From Crystallibacter sulfonylureivorans_A (GTDB lineage Bacteria; Actinomycetota; Actinomycetes; Actinomycetales; Micrococcaceae), in NCBI RefSeq assembly GCF_047607445.1, contig NZ_JBLKRT010000012.1, forward strand, positions 1 through 64,000: a stretch of 64,000 bases of DNA. Direction: 5' to 3'. The stretch's first letter is position 1, and every line of letters begins with the position of its first letter. Made by a program: the position numbers and the translations under genes. Shown here piece by piece: positions 44,510 to 52,165 of the stretch. Below the pieces are notes generated by a model. It was given only the letters and a program-made list of their open reading frames with translations, ran no database searches and was not told the DNA's origin.

Positions 44510-45341
44510 ACCGCTCCTCAGCTACCCAAAAGAACAGGACCCCGGCAAGGAAAACCGCCACCGACCAGACGGAAAAGTAGAGCCAGTACATTGGGTCGTA
44601 GTCCATCCCCGGCATCAGGATCCCTCGGGCGATGGAGAGGATTTCGTGCAAAGGATGGAAGTCGAAGATCCTGACGGCCCAAGGATGGGATGCCAGGATG
44701 CGGTCGATCGCAAATAGGACGCCCGACGTATAGAACAAGATCCGGGTCACGAGCGGGAGTAGCTGGGTCAGGTCCCTAACATGGACAGTCAGCCTGGCGG
44801 CGATGAGTGCAACACCCAAGTTGAAGACCGTGAAGATGGCAACCAGTGGGATAATCAGCAGCCATTCCACACTGATCGGGGCGCCCAAGATCAGGATGTA
44901 GATGAACATCACGGCCAGCATTGGCACGAGCGTCATCAGGTTCTGGAGCACTGTGGAGACGGGCAACGTGATGCGTGGGAAGGCCAACGACTGAACCAAG
45001 GCGCCGTTTCCGGTGATGGACTTGGCGCCGTTGTTCATGGAGGTGGCGAAAAACTCGAAGAGGAAAACGCCGATCACCACGTACATGGGGAAGTTTTCAG
45101 GGCGGTTAGCGCCTTGCAGGATGCCGAAAATCGCCCCGTACATCAGTGCATTCAACGTGGGCTTAATGAAGATCCAGAGCATGCCGAGCCTGTTGCGCTG
45201 GTTGGACGCCTCGATCTTGCCCCGCGCCATGGCGACGGCGAAGTCGCGACGGGTCCATGCTTCCGATAGGTATCGGAACAGCGAGGGCCGGGCGCCGACT
45301 CGGTGGAGGCGGTTCTCGCTCGCATATTCGGCAAGGCTCAT
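44493..45341 (-). CDS. tagG: Wall-polymer ABC exporter, permease subunit
   Basis: 282 residues, an ABC-2 type membrane protein with about six helices after an amphipathic N-terminal segment. Sequence landmarks are ARGKIEASNQRNRLGMLWIF (the coupling helix and first membrane entry) and LYTSGVLFAIDRIL-like FYTSGVLFAIDRI, typical of TagG/Wzm permeases. It forms the channel for the exported teichoic-acid-type polymer with TagH. It is the first gene of the operon; the 85 bp upstream to the DUF3224 gene should contain the promoter. The frame overlaps tagH by 17 bases. Confidence 0.94.
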   Translation of the reverse strand: MSLAEYASENRLHRVGARPSLFRYLSEAWTRRDFAVAMARGKIEASNQRNRLGMLWIFIKPTLNALMYGAIFGILQGANRPENFPMYVVIGVFLFEFFATSMNNGAKSITGNGALVQSLAFPRITLPVSTVLQNLMTLVPMLAVMFIYILILGAPISVEWLLIIPLVAIFTVFNLGVALIAARLTVHVRDLTQLLPLVTRILFYTSGVLFAIDRILASHPWAVRIFDFHPLHEILSIARGILMPGMDYDPMYWLYFSVWSVAVFLAGVLFFWVAEERYGRVD

Positions 45342-45426
45342 GCCAGGTAGTTTCCCTTACTCACGCTTGGATGGCAGCGTCGCCATCCCAGGGGGACCGG
45401 CGGTGCACCTACCGAGTTTAGTTGAT

Positions 45427-45858
45427 TCAACTCCGAACCGCGGACTCGTCCTCGCGGAAGAACACCCGCAGTTCTAGGCTGTGCTGCCCTGCTGCGTCCT
45501 GCACGTAGATGGCTTTGCCCACGATTCCTTCGAGGGCGCCTGTACCGGAACCCGGGATGATGTGACCGTCGCTGGCCGCGGCTTCGCCCTCGGCGAGGCC
45601 CCAGTGTTGGATCACCATGGTGCCTTCGCGGCCGTCCACAGATCCGGTGAAGACCTCGGACGCGACGTAGCCGGCACCGGTAGCGTTCCCGGCCATGAGC
45701 AACTCGGCGCGACTGGTTCCTGTGATTAACCCGTCAAAAACCTTGGTCACGAGTACGCGGCTCAGATCGGAGTTGGTTCCTTCGACTTCGTACGGCTCGG
45801 GAACCCAGTCGGTGACGTCAAAGTCCGCTGCGATGATGTGTTCGGCGTCGTTGGTCAT
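45427..45858 (-). CDS. DUF3224 domain protein
   Basis: 143 residues, soluble, no signal peptide. The composition and motifs match the DUF3224 family, which forms a small allene-oxide-cyclase-like beta barrel: a first strand IIAADFDVTDWVPEPYE, then RVLVTKVFDGLITGTSRAEL, SEVFTGSVDGREGTMVIQHWG and IIPGSGTGALEGIVG. The family's biochemical role is not established. It precedes tagG on the same strand by 85 bp, but nothing links it to the polymer. It follows the mannosyltransferase gene by 45 bp across the stop at 45904, being downstream of it in the same direction. Confidence 0.85.
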   Translation of the reverse strand: MTNDAEHIIAADFDVTDWVPEPYEVEGTNSDLSRVLVTKVFDGLITGTSRAELLMAGNATGAGYVASEVFTGSVDGREGTMVIQHWGLAEGEAAASDGHIIPGSGTGALEGIVGKAIYVQDAAGQHSLELRVFFREDESAVRS

Positions 45859-45903
45859 GAGGCCTACAATCTCCTAGGTAGCTGCCGGACGCAGATCAGG
45901 GCC

Positions 45904-47511
45904 TCAGAAGAGGCGCTGGTCGTCTGCATCGGCGTATTTCTTGCGGAAGAGTTTGCGGGTTTTCGGGTCCACGAACACCAGGTACAGGGCGAAGGCGACC
46001 GCCACGATGCAGGCAAGGAGCCGGGCCATGTCGAGGTTGAACTCGATGTACGGGAAGATATCCAGCTGGTCCGTGATCGCGTAAATCATGAGGAACGACG
46101 TCACCGCGTAGACGGTGCGCACCTGCCAGTCATTCCGAATCCCGGTGGCGGCGAAGAGCGGCAGCAGCCAGACGATGTACCAGGGCTGGATCATCGGGCC
46201 CAGCAGCACCACTGCGGCCAGCGCCAGCGCCAACCGCCGGACGATCCGGTCGTAGCTGCCTCGGAACATGGTGTAGAGCACTATGAGCACCGCCGCGACT
46301 TTTCCGGCCGTGTAGACCGCCGATTGCACCGCAGCCCCGTCGAACCCAAGTCCCCCGGCCACAAGCCCTAGCAAGATCCCCAGCAGTCCGACCGGTGCGT
46401 ACCAGATCATCAGGCCGGCGCCCTGCTGGCTGAGGGCTCCGATCCAGCCGAAACCAAGACCGTTGATCACTCCCAGCACTGCAAGCAGCCCGAAGGACAG
46501 GCCTGCGGTCATGGTCCAATAGCCGAACTTCCGCGGCCAACTGGCCCCCTTGCCCGCCCACAGCAGCCCGATAAACGGCAGGAAGATCAGCGTGATCGGC
46601 TTGATGCCTATGGAGAGTGTCACCAGCAGAATGCCCAGCAGCGCCCGGCGGGTCGCCGCATAGTAAAGGCCTGCCAGAGCGAGTCCGAGCATCAGGGCGT
46701 CGTTGTGGATGCTGGCAATTAATGTGGTCAGGAACAGCGGGTTGGCGCAGGCCAGCCAGAGCGCGCGGTTTGGATTGATCCCGTGCAGCTCCGCGAGTTT
46801 CGGACCGTAGTAGACGCACATGGCGGCGCCGGCAATCGCGAGGATCCGGAACATCACGATGGAGTATTCCGGGTGCCCGCCGCTGAGCCAGACGATGAAC
46901 TCTTCCATCCACAGGAAGATCGGGCCGTAGGGCGTGGGGCTGCGCGCCCACAGGTCGTCGGCGCCGGTCTGCAGGTAATTCTGCAACTGGTCATACCCGT
47001 CCACGTACGGATTCAGGTTGTTAACCATGACTTTGCCCTGCGCAATGTAGGCGTACACATCGCGGCTGAACAGCGGGATGCTCAGCGCCAGAGGCGCTCC
47101 CCAGGCGACGATCGCGGTCAGCGTGGCCCGGCGCGTCTCAGCACCCCAAACCGTGAATTGCTGGCCCAGACGCAGCCACGCGCGAACCAAAATCATGCCG
47201 CCCAAAGCGAGCAGGATCACCGACAGAATGACCCCTACCAGTTCCACACGCAGGAAGATCAGCAACGGCCAGCGGCGTAGTTCGGACACTGATGCCAGCC
47301 AGCCAACGCCCAGAGAACCGAAGAACATCATGAACGAACCCACAGTGCCCTCGACGATGCTCAGGCTGGACCGCTCCTTAACGTCGCTTCTGCCCCCGGG
47401 TACGGAGGGCTCGGCCGTAGGTCTTTGCGCGGTCATCGTCTCGGCGGTCCAATCACTCCGGGGTCGGTACACCTGGTCCGGTGCGGTCATCGTCTCGGCG
47501 GTGGTCCGCAC
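45904..47511 (-). CDS. Polyprenol-phosphate-mannose-dependent alpha-1,6-mannosyltransferase, MptB-like
   Basis: About 535 residues with a hydrophilic N-terminus and 11-13 predicted membrane helices. It belongs to the GT-C superfamily used in corynebacterial and mycobacterial lipomannan synthesis (MptA/MptB). The loop after the first helices includes ISLFSRDVYAYIAQGKVMV (the DVYAY element that holds the catalytic Asp), NPYVDGYDQL and ARSPTPYGPIFLWM, all typical of MptB-type proteins. It transfers mannose from polyprenyl-phosphate-mannose to a lipid-anchored mannan outside the membrane. Three possible starts exist: GTG 47511, ATG 47490 and ATG 47436; a 20-bp repeat covers the last two. It is the sole gene of its unit, divergent from orn. 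Confidence 0.88.
   Translation of the reverse strand: MRTTAETMTAPDQVYRPRSDWTAETMTAQRPTAEPSVPGGRSDVKERSSLSIVEGTVGSFMMFFGSLGVGWLASVSELRRWPLLIFLRVELVGVILSVILLALGGMILVRAWLRLGQQFTVWGAETRRATLTAIVAWGAPLALSIPLFSRDVYAYIAQGKVMVNNLNPYVDGYDQLQNYLQTGADDLWARSPTPYGPIFLWMEEFIVWLSGGHPEYSIVMFRILAIAGAAMCVYYGPKLAELHGINPNRALWLACANPLFLTTLIASIHNDALMLGLALAGLYYAATRRALLGILLVTLSIGIKPITLIFLPFIGLLWAGKGASWPRKFGYWTMTAGLSFGLLAVLGVINGLGFGWIGALSQQGAGLMIWYAPVGLLGILLGLVAGGLGFDGAAVQSAVYTAGKVAAVLIVLYTMFRGSYDRIVRRLALALAAVVLLGPMIQPWYIVWLLPLFAATGIRNDWQVRTVYAVTSFLMIYAITDQLDIFPYIEFNLDMARLLACIVAVAFALYLVFVDPKTRKLFRKKYADADDQRLF
47429..47502. repeat. 20-bp direct repeat at the mannosyltransferase N-terminus
   Basis: GCGGTCATCGTCTCGGCGGT occurs at 47429-47448 and again at 47483-47502, exactly 54 bp apart. 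Read on the minus strand, both copies encode TAETMTA in the same frame and both contain an ATG (47436 and 47490). It looks like an in-frame 18-codon duplication of the gene start. Confidence 0.75.
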
Positions 47512-47534
47512 GCCTCAGAACGGTCAGGCGGACA

Positions 47535-47562
47535 CAGCATCAGCAGGCGGCGGCTGATGCTG
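47535..47562. promoter_or_regulatory. Perfect 10-bp inverted repeat between divergent genes
   Basis: CAGCATCAGC (47535-47544) and GCTGATGCTG (47553-47562) are exact inverted copies with an eight-base centre. They lie 24 bp upstream of the farthest mannosyltransferase start and about 86 bp from orn, so this could be an operator or leader hairpin. CTTTCTG follows on the plus side. Confidence 0.5.
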
Positions 47563-47647
47563 CTTTCTGCATGTTAGCACCGGGCCCCCGGCCGGCCCCC
47601 TGAGAACGGACCCGCGCGGCAAGACCCAGACGCGATACATTTGACGG

Positions 47648-48262
47648 GTGCCAATCTCTAACGAACACATTGTCTGGATCGACTGCGAAATGACCGGGCT
47701 GGACCTCGAGGCGGATGCGCTGATCGAGGTTGCCGTCCTGGTCACCGACTCGGAACTCAACGTCCTGGGCGAGGGAGTCGATGTTGTCATCAAGCCCAGC
47801 GCCGAGGCCTTGGCCCAGATGAATGACTTCGTCCGAACCATGCACACCACTTCCAAGCTGTTGGACGAACTCCCGCACGGCATGACCATGGCTGAGGCCG
47901 AAGACAAGGTGATGGACTACATCACGAAGTGGGTCCCGGAACCGCGCAAGGCACAGTTGGCCGGCAACTCCGTGGGCACGGACCGGACGTTTTTGGCCCG
48001 GGACATGCCGCGCGTCGTCGACCATTTGCACTACCGGATCATCGACGTCTCAACCATCAAGGAGCTGTCCCGCCGCTGGTTCACCCGCGCCTATTTCCAG
48101 TCCCCTGCCAAGAGCGGCGGCCACCGCGCCTTGGGAGACATCAAGGACTCCATCAACGAACTTCGGTACTACCGTGAGGCAGTCTTCGTCCCCTCCCCCG
48201 GCCCGGATTCCGCTACTGCCAAGAAGATCGCAGCCGGCATCAATGCCACTCAGACGCCCTAG
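47648..48262 (+). CDS. orn: Oligoribonuclease
   Basis: 204 residues from a GTG start. It is a DEDDh 3'-5' exonuclease that degrades 2- to 5-mer RNA to nucleotides, including pGpG from c-di-GMP. The DEDDh residues are visible: IVWIDCEMTGLD (Asp and Glu of motif I), GNSVGTDRTFLARDMP (motif II, Asp), and GGHRALGDIKDSI (motif III, His and Asp). Length matches the usual 180-200 residues, with a slightly extended C-terminal helix. A tRNA-His gene lies 150 bp downstream, probably with its own promoter. It is often retained as an essential gene in this phylum. Confidence 0.97.
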   Translation: MPISNEHIVWIDCEMTGLDLEADALIEVAVLVTDSELNVLGEGVDVVIKPSAEALAQMNDFVRTMHTTSKLLDELPHGMTMAEAEDKVMDYITKWVPEPRKAQLAGNSVGTDRTFLARDMPRVVDHLHYRIIDVSTIKELSRRWFTRAYFQSPAKSGGHRALGDIKDSINELRYYREAVFVPSPGPDSATAKKIAAGINATQTP

Positions 48263-48412
48263 ATTGTTAGGTGCGCCACTTTCCCGCCGGGAATGGTCTA
48301 AAGTGGCAAAAGCCAGATGAAAAGCATGTAAACTGGTCTGCGTTGCCTTACTGGTTGGAGACCGGCAGGAACCGCTTGAGCGGGGCCCGTCGGGAGGAAC
48401 AAGAGGGCACAT

Positions 48413-48486
48413 GGTGGGTATAGCTCAGCTGGCAGAGCGCCTGGTTGTGGTCCAGGAGGTCGCGGGTTCAATCCCCGTTACTCACC
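48413..48486 (+). tRNA. tRNA-His (anticodon GTG)
   Basis: Full cloverleaf with acceptor GTGGGTA/TACTCAC, D arm GCTC...GAGC, anticodon loop TTGTGGT (GTG), and T arm GCGGG/CCCGT. The extra G at position -1 (48413), needed by histidyl-tRNA synthetase, is encoded opposite C73. CCA is not encoded; CCC follows. A strong hairpin terminator lies 27 bp downstream. Confidence 0.96.
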
Positions 48487-48512
48487 CCGAAGGTCCGGCA
48501 GCAGCCGGCAAG

Positions 48513-48543
48513 AAGAGCCGTCCCGCACGTCGGGACGGCTCTT
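48513..48543 (+). terminator. Strong terminator after tRNA-His
   Basis: AAGAGCCGTCCCG and CGGGACGGCTCTT form a perfect 13-bp stem around CACGT. It ends in CTT, and no long T tract follows. Suited to end tRNA-His. Confidence 0.85.
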
Positions 48544-48629
48544 CGCATATATGTAGCTGTATCGTTCCATAGCCTCGATTGACGTAGCGGTGGCAACACC
48601 CACTGAAGCCATCCCAATGAAGGAGAAGA

Positions 48630-49202
48630 ATGACTGTCCGCCCAGTCACCGTCACCGGCGAGCCGGTGCTGCACCGCCGTGCCGTCGAGGTGGAGGCGTT
48701 CGACGACGAACTCCGGGCCTTGATAGCGGACATGTTCGAGACGATGGACGAAGCGAACGGAGTGGGCCTGGCTGCTCCCCAAGTAGGCGTGGGCCTGCGG
48801 ATCTTCACCTATGAGTTTGCCAACGACGACGACGTCCCCTCCCGCGGCGTGCTGGTCAACCCGACGCTGGTTCTGGGCAAGGTCTCCGGCGCGGAACCGG
48901 ACCCTGACGAGGAAACCGAAGGCTGCTTGTCCGTCCCCGGCCACAGCTACCCGCTGAAGCGGGCCGAATGGGCCCGAGTCCGCGGTTTCGATGCGGACGG
49001 CACCCCCGTGGACTTCGAGGCAACGGGTTGGTTCGCCCGCGTGATGCAGCACGAATACGACCATCTGGACGGCAAGCTGTACATCGACCGGCTCAACGAC
49101 CGGTGGAGCAAACGCGCCCGCAAAAACATCAGGAAAGAAGGCTGGGGCGTCCCCGGCAACACCTGGCTGCCGGGCGTCGACCCGGACCCGTTCGGCCACT
49201 GA
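48630..49202 (+). CDS. def: Peptide deformylase
   Basis: 190 residues. It removes the formyl group from nascent protein N-termini using Fe2+ (or Zn2+). The three family motifs are complete: GVGLAAPQVG (motif 1), EGCLSVPG (motif 2, metal Cys) and QHEYDHLDG (motif 3, two metal His and the catalytic Glu). The length and C-terminal basic tail (NDRWSKRARKNIRKEG) match actinobacterial copies. AGGAG precedes the ATG. Neighbours are tRNA-His and a small unrecognised gene on the other strand, so it is probably monocistronic. Confidence 0.97.
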   Translation: MTVRPVTVTGEPVLHRRAVEVEAFDDELRALIADMFETMDEANGVGLAAPQVGVGLRIFTYEFANDDDVPSRGVLVNPTLVLGKVSGAEPDPDEETEGCLSVPGHSYPLKRAEWARVRGFDADGTPVDFEATGWFARVMQHEYDHLDGKLYIDRLNDRWSKRARKNIRKEGWGVPGNTWLPGVDPDPFGH

Positions 49203-49270
49203 CCCTGGACTGCCAGCCGGCCTCTTATCACCGCCACGGCACTGCCGATCAGCGGCAGCAGCCGGGACCG

Positions 49271-49471
49271 CTAACTGTCAGTGAGACCGGACTTGTGGTC
49301 CTTTTCGCAGCGGCGCAAGTCCTCCAAAGTTATGTCGCGCAATCGTTTGAGCTCATCAACGCGCTTCTCCGGGACGCTGCCGCGGGCATACGCGTCCTCC
49401 GCCGCATGCAGCAGCCGCTCGGCTTCCTTGTGGTTGGCTTGCGCCTGTTCCCATCGCGTCATCTCTACCAT
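49271..49471 (-). CDS. Small charged helical protein, function unknown
   Basis: 66 residues from the ATG at 49469-49471 (another ATG three codons later, 49462, is possible). The frame runs further to 49525, but that part lies inside a terminator hairpin. The predicted product is strongly helical with many Glu, Arg and Lys (EAERLLHAAEDAYARG, VDELKRLRDITLEDLRR), compatible with a coiled coil. No named family is recognised. There is no good ribosome binding site, so reality as a gene is moderately likely. It is convergent with def. Confidence 0.5.
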   Translation of the reverse strand: MVEMTRWEQAQANHKEAERLLHAAEDAYARGSVPEKRVDELKRLRDITLEDLRRCEKDHKSGLTDS

Positions 49472-49508
49472 GCCGCAATTGTAGGAACGCCGTCCGGCTA
49501 AAGCCATA

Positions 49509-49544
49509 GCGAAGGCCGGCGGCATTCATGCCGCCGGCCTTCGC
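49509..49544 (-). terminator. Long perfect hairpin downstream of gap
   Basis: GCGAAGGCCGGCGGC (49509-49523) pairs perfectly with GCCGCCGGCCTTCGC (49530-49544) around a six-base loop, 25 bp after the gap stop codon. TATGGCTTT follows on the minus strand. Confidence 0.88.
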
Positions 49545-49569
49545 CGTCATTATTGTTGGATGCGTCCGG

Positions 49570-51039
49570 TCAGACAGTTTCCGCGACCGGCTCCATAACG
49601 GCCGGGAAGATCTTCGGGTTGACCCCGGCGATCTCCTCCAGCACGCGGACGACCTGGCAGCTGTAACCGAACTCGTTGTCGTACCAGACGTAGAGCACGG
49701 CGTTCTTGCCGTTGGCGATGGTCGCCAGGCCGTCCACCACGCCGGCACGGCGCGAGCCGACGAAGTCGGTGGAGACAATCTCCGGCGAGTTGACGTAGTC
49801 GATCTGCTTGCGCAGGTCCGAGTTCAGCGACATGCCGCGCAGGTACTCGTTCAGGCCTTCCTTGGTGGCGTCCTGTTCCAGGTTCAGGTTCAGGATGGCC
49901 ATCGAGACGTCCGGGGTGGGAACGCGGATGGCGTTGCCGGTCAGCTTGCCCTCCAGCTCCGGCAGGGCCTTGGCCACCGCCTTGGCGGCGCCGGTCTCGG
50001 TCAGCACCATGTTCAGCGCCGCCGAGCGGCCGCGGCGGGTGCCCTTGTGGAAGTTGTCGATCAGGTTCTGGTCATTGGTGTAGGAGTGCACCGTCTCGAC
50101 GTGGCCGTGCGCGATGCCGTACTTGTCGTTGAGGGCCTTGAGCACCGGTGTAATGGCGTTCGTGGTGCAGGAAGCGGCGGAGACGATCTTGTCGTCGTCC
50201 GTGATGTCCGTGTGGTTCACGCCGTGCACGATGTTCTTCAAGCCGCCCTTGCCCGGTGCGGTCAGCACCACACGCGAGACACCCGGGCACTGCAGGTGCT
50301 GGGACAGGCCTGCTTCATCGCGCCACTTGCCGGTGTTGTCCACCACGATGGCGTCCTCGATGCCGTACTGGGTGTAGTCCACCGAGGCCGGGTCGTTGGA
50401 GTAGATGAACTGGATCAACGTGCCATTGGCCTGGATGGTGTTGTTCTCTTCGTCCACGGAGATCGTGCCCTCGAACGGGCCGTGCACCGAGTCGCGACGC
50501 AACAGGCTGGCACGCTTGATCAGGTCGTCGTCGCTGCCCTTGCGGACCACCACGGCGCGCAGGCGCAGTCCGTGGCCACCGCCGGCGTGGCCCACCAGAA
50601 TGCGGGCCAGCAGGCGGCCAATGCGACCGAAGCCGTAGAGCACCACATCGGTGCTGGTGCGCTCGTCCGCGCCGTGCTTGCCGACGATATCTGCCAGTTC
50701 AGCACGGACGAAGTCCTTCAGGTCCATGCCGGCAGCCTCGCTCTTGAACTTCACCAGCAAGCGGGCCAGATCGACCGAGCCGGCGCCGAGTTCCAACTCG
50801 CTCAGCGCCTGGACCACCGGGAAGGTTTCTTCCAGCGGCAGTTCGGCGTCGTCAATCTGGCGGGCGAACCGGTGCGCCTTCAGGATGCCCACCACGGACT
50901 GGTTGATCAGGCTGCGCCCGTGGATGGAGGTGACCACGTTGTTTTCCCGGTACAACCGGCCGATCATCGGGATCATCGCTTCGGCAAGGGCCTGGCGGTT
51001 GCTCCACGCATCCAGGGCCGACTCTGACATCTGGTTCAC
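49570..51039 (-). CDS. gap: Glyceraldehyde-3-phosphate dehydrogenase, long form
   Basis: 489 residues, about 150 longer than classical GAPDH because of an N-terminal extension of about 130 residues (rich in helices) before the Rossmann domain. The catalytic core is complete: the nucleotide loop LYGFGRIGRLLARI, the active-site Cys in ASCTTNAITPVL, HSYTNDQNL, and the NDNEFGYS-like VWYDNEFGYS near the end. The reaction is glyceraldehyde-3-phosphate plus phosphate and NAD(P) to 1,3-bisphosphoglycerate. Long forms are known from corynebacteria and Micrococcaceae and are thought to favour NADP-dependent gluconeogenesis; which cofactor is used here cannot be read with certainty. A strong terminator follows. 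Confidence 0.94.
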   Translation of the reverse strand: MNQMSESALDAWSNRQALAEAMIPMIGRLYRENNVVTSIHGRSLINQSVVGILKAHRFARQIDDAELPLEETFPVVQALSELELGAGSVDLARLLVKFKSEAAGMDLKDFVRAELADIVGKHGADERTSTDVVLYGFGRIGRLLARILVGHAGGGHGLRLRAVVVRKGSDDDLIKRASLLRRDSVHGPFEGTISVDEENNTIQANGTLIQFIYSNDPASVDYTQYGIEDAIVVDNTGKWRDEAGLSQHLQCPGVSRVVLTAPGKGGLKNIVHGVNHTDITDDDKIVSAASCTTNAITPVLKALNDKYGIAHGHVETVHSYTNDQNLIDNFHKGTRRGRSAALNMVLTETGAAKAVAKALPELEGKLTGNAIRVPTPDVSMAILNLNLEQDATKEGLNEYLRGMSLNSDLRKQIDYVNSPEIVSTDFVGSRRAGVVDGLATIANGKNAVLYVWYDNEFGYSCQVVRVLEEIAGVNPKIFPAVMEPVAETV

Positions 51040-51555
51040 AGAATTACCTTCCTACATCAGCCGGGTTCTCCCTCGAGCCCGGTTGTCACCGCCGTGGATT
51101 TTCACGACGACGCCGCTTTCGCCAGACAGTCTGGTTCCAGCGGCACGCCACCGCCAACTGCCGGCGGGAAGCTTAGAGATCTGCGTTGTCTGGCCGCTGG
51201 TTACCCAAGCGACGCCGATCACGCCTACCTGCTAACCATTCTAGGGACTGCCGGGAGCATCGAGGTACGTCTGCGGGTGAACTGCCTCACGTTTATCGGG
51301 CGTCGACCCGTCGCCACGTAACCTGCGATTGCGAGGTGGACGCACAGACGGCGACGCTCCTTATCCTGCGGAGCGCCGCCGTCGCCGCTGAATCGGTCAG
51401 GCCTTAAAAAAGATGTCTTTACGGACGCCCATGACGATGCGGTCGCCGGGGGTCGGCATGCAGGAAGATGGCGAATCCTTGCCCCTGCTTAATTTTTGCC
51501 CCGGTCCCCCTGTTGTAGATACTCACCGCTGTTGTAGTCGATCACCTATAGTCGA
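51040..51555. other. Gene-poor stretch upstream of gap
   Basis: About 515 bp without a supported gene. It contains the gap promoter region and an imperfect hairpin at 51347-51383 (GACGGCGACGCTCC with GGAGCGCCGCCGTC, one mismatch). AT-richer segments around 51480-51530 and a short duplication at 51535-51560 border a decayed gene to the right. Confidence 0.5.
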
Positions 51556-51560
51556 TCACC
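51535..51560. repeat. Duplicated TAGTCGATCACC unit
   Basis: TAGTCGATCACC occurs at 51535-51546 and 51549-51560, two bases apart. The core GTCGATCACC also occurs three times at 54244-54374, suggesting a small repeat family. Confidence 0.55.
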
Positions 51561-51930
51561 GCGCCTGGCGATAGTCGCCCGTGGGCAGCCGCATATAGAA
51601 CCACATGTTGTCTGTGCCGTCAGAGTCCGTGCGCCGGTGACGGATGATAGGCGATAGTTCCGTTCTGGAAGACCATCCCTTCGCCTTTAGGCCACACTTC
51701 ATATCCGCGATCGGGTAGCCCATCGTCCCCCGCTCATGCCCAGATAGCGTTGAACTTCTTGTAGATCTGGTACTGAAGGTCCATGCTGCGTGCCCAGTTC
51801 TGGGCGTCCAGCAAAACGCCGACGCGCTTACTGCTCGGGGCCAGGGGCGTAGGTACGGACGCAGCCGTTGTCCTTGAGCGTGCAGCGGAAGCCGTTCACC
51901 GGGCGCAGCTTCAGCGCGGCAGCTCTCTGG
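51556..51930 (-). pseudogene. Decayed LGFP-repeat protein gene
   Basis: The minus strand encodes recognisable LGFP-repeat pieces in three frames. In order: LKLRPVNGFRCTLKDNGC and VRTYAPGPEQ ending at TAA (51828-51830); then SMDLQYQIYKKFNAIWA ending at TGA; then ERGTMGYPIADMKCGLK; then, one frame over, MVFQNGTIAYHPSPAHGL ending at TGA. LGFP repeats are wall-binding modules of secreted actinobacterial hydrolases and mycolyltransferases, with the usual pattern LGYP-x-x-D-x-x-CGL...FQNG-x-I-x-x-x-P-x-x-GAH. The fragments lie in the right order, so this is a remnant with several frameshifts, not a chance match. The N-terminal limit is unclear. A GDPD gene follows on the other strand. Confidence 0.75.
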
Positions 51931-52165
51931 TGGCACCATGGTGGGCTGCGGCCACTGAACGGCCAATGTGGACTGACCAACTTTGGGGGTGTCCGACGCT
52001 GACTTTGGGGATACCAGGCTCACCGGGGCACTGCGAAACTGTGCATTATCGAACGCAGCCATTGCCCCCACACAGGGGTTGCGTTTGGCAGGTGAAGCGG
52101 CCCCGTCGGCGCCCAACACGGCGGGGCTGCTTCGTGGGATTTCGCGATCACCTTACGATTGGCTG

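Noticed and set aside
49528..51027. 499-codon plus-strand frame
   Set aside because: Antisense of gap; codon-position GC mirror.
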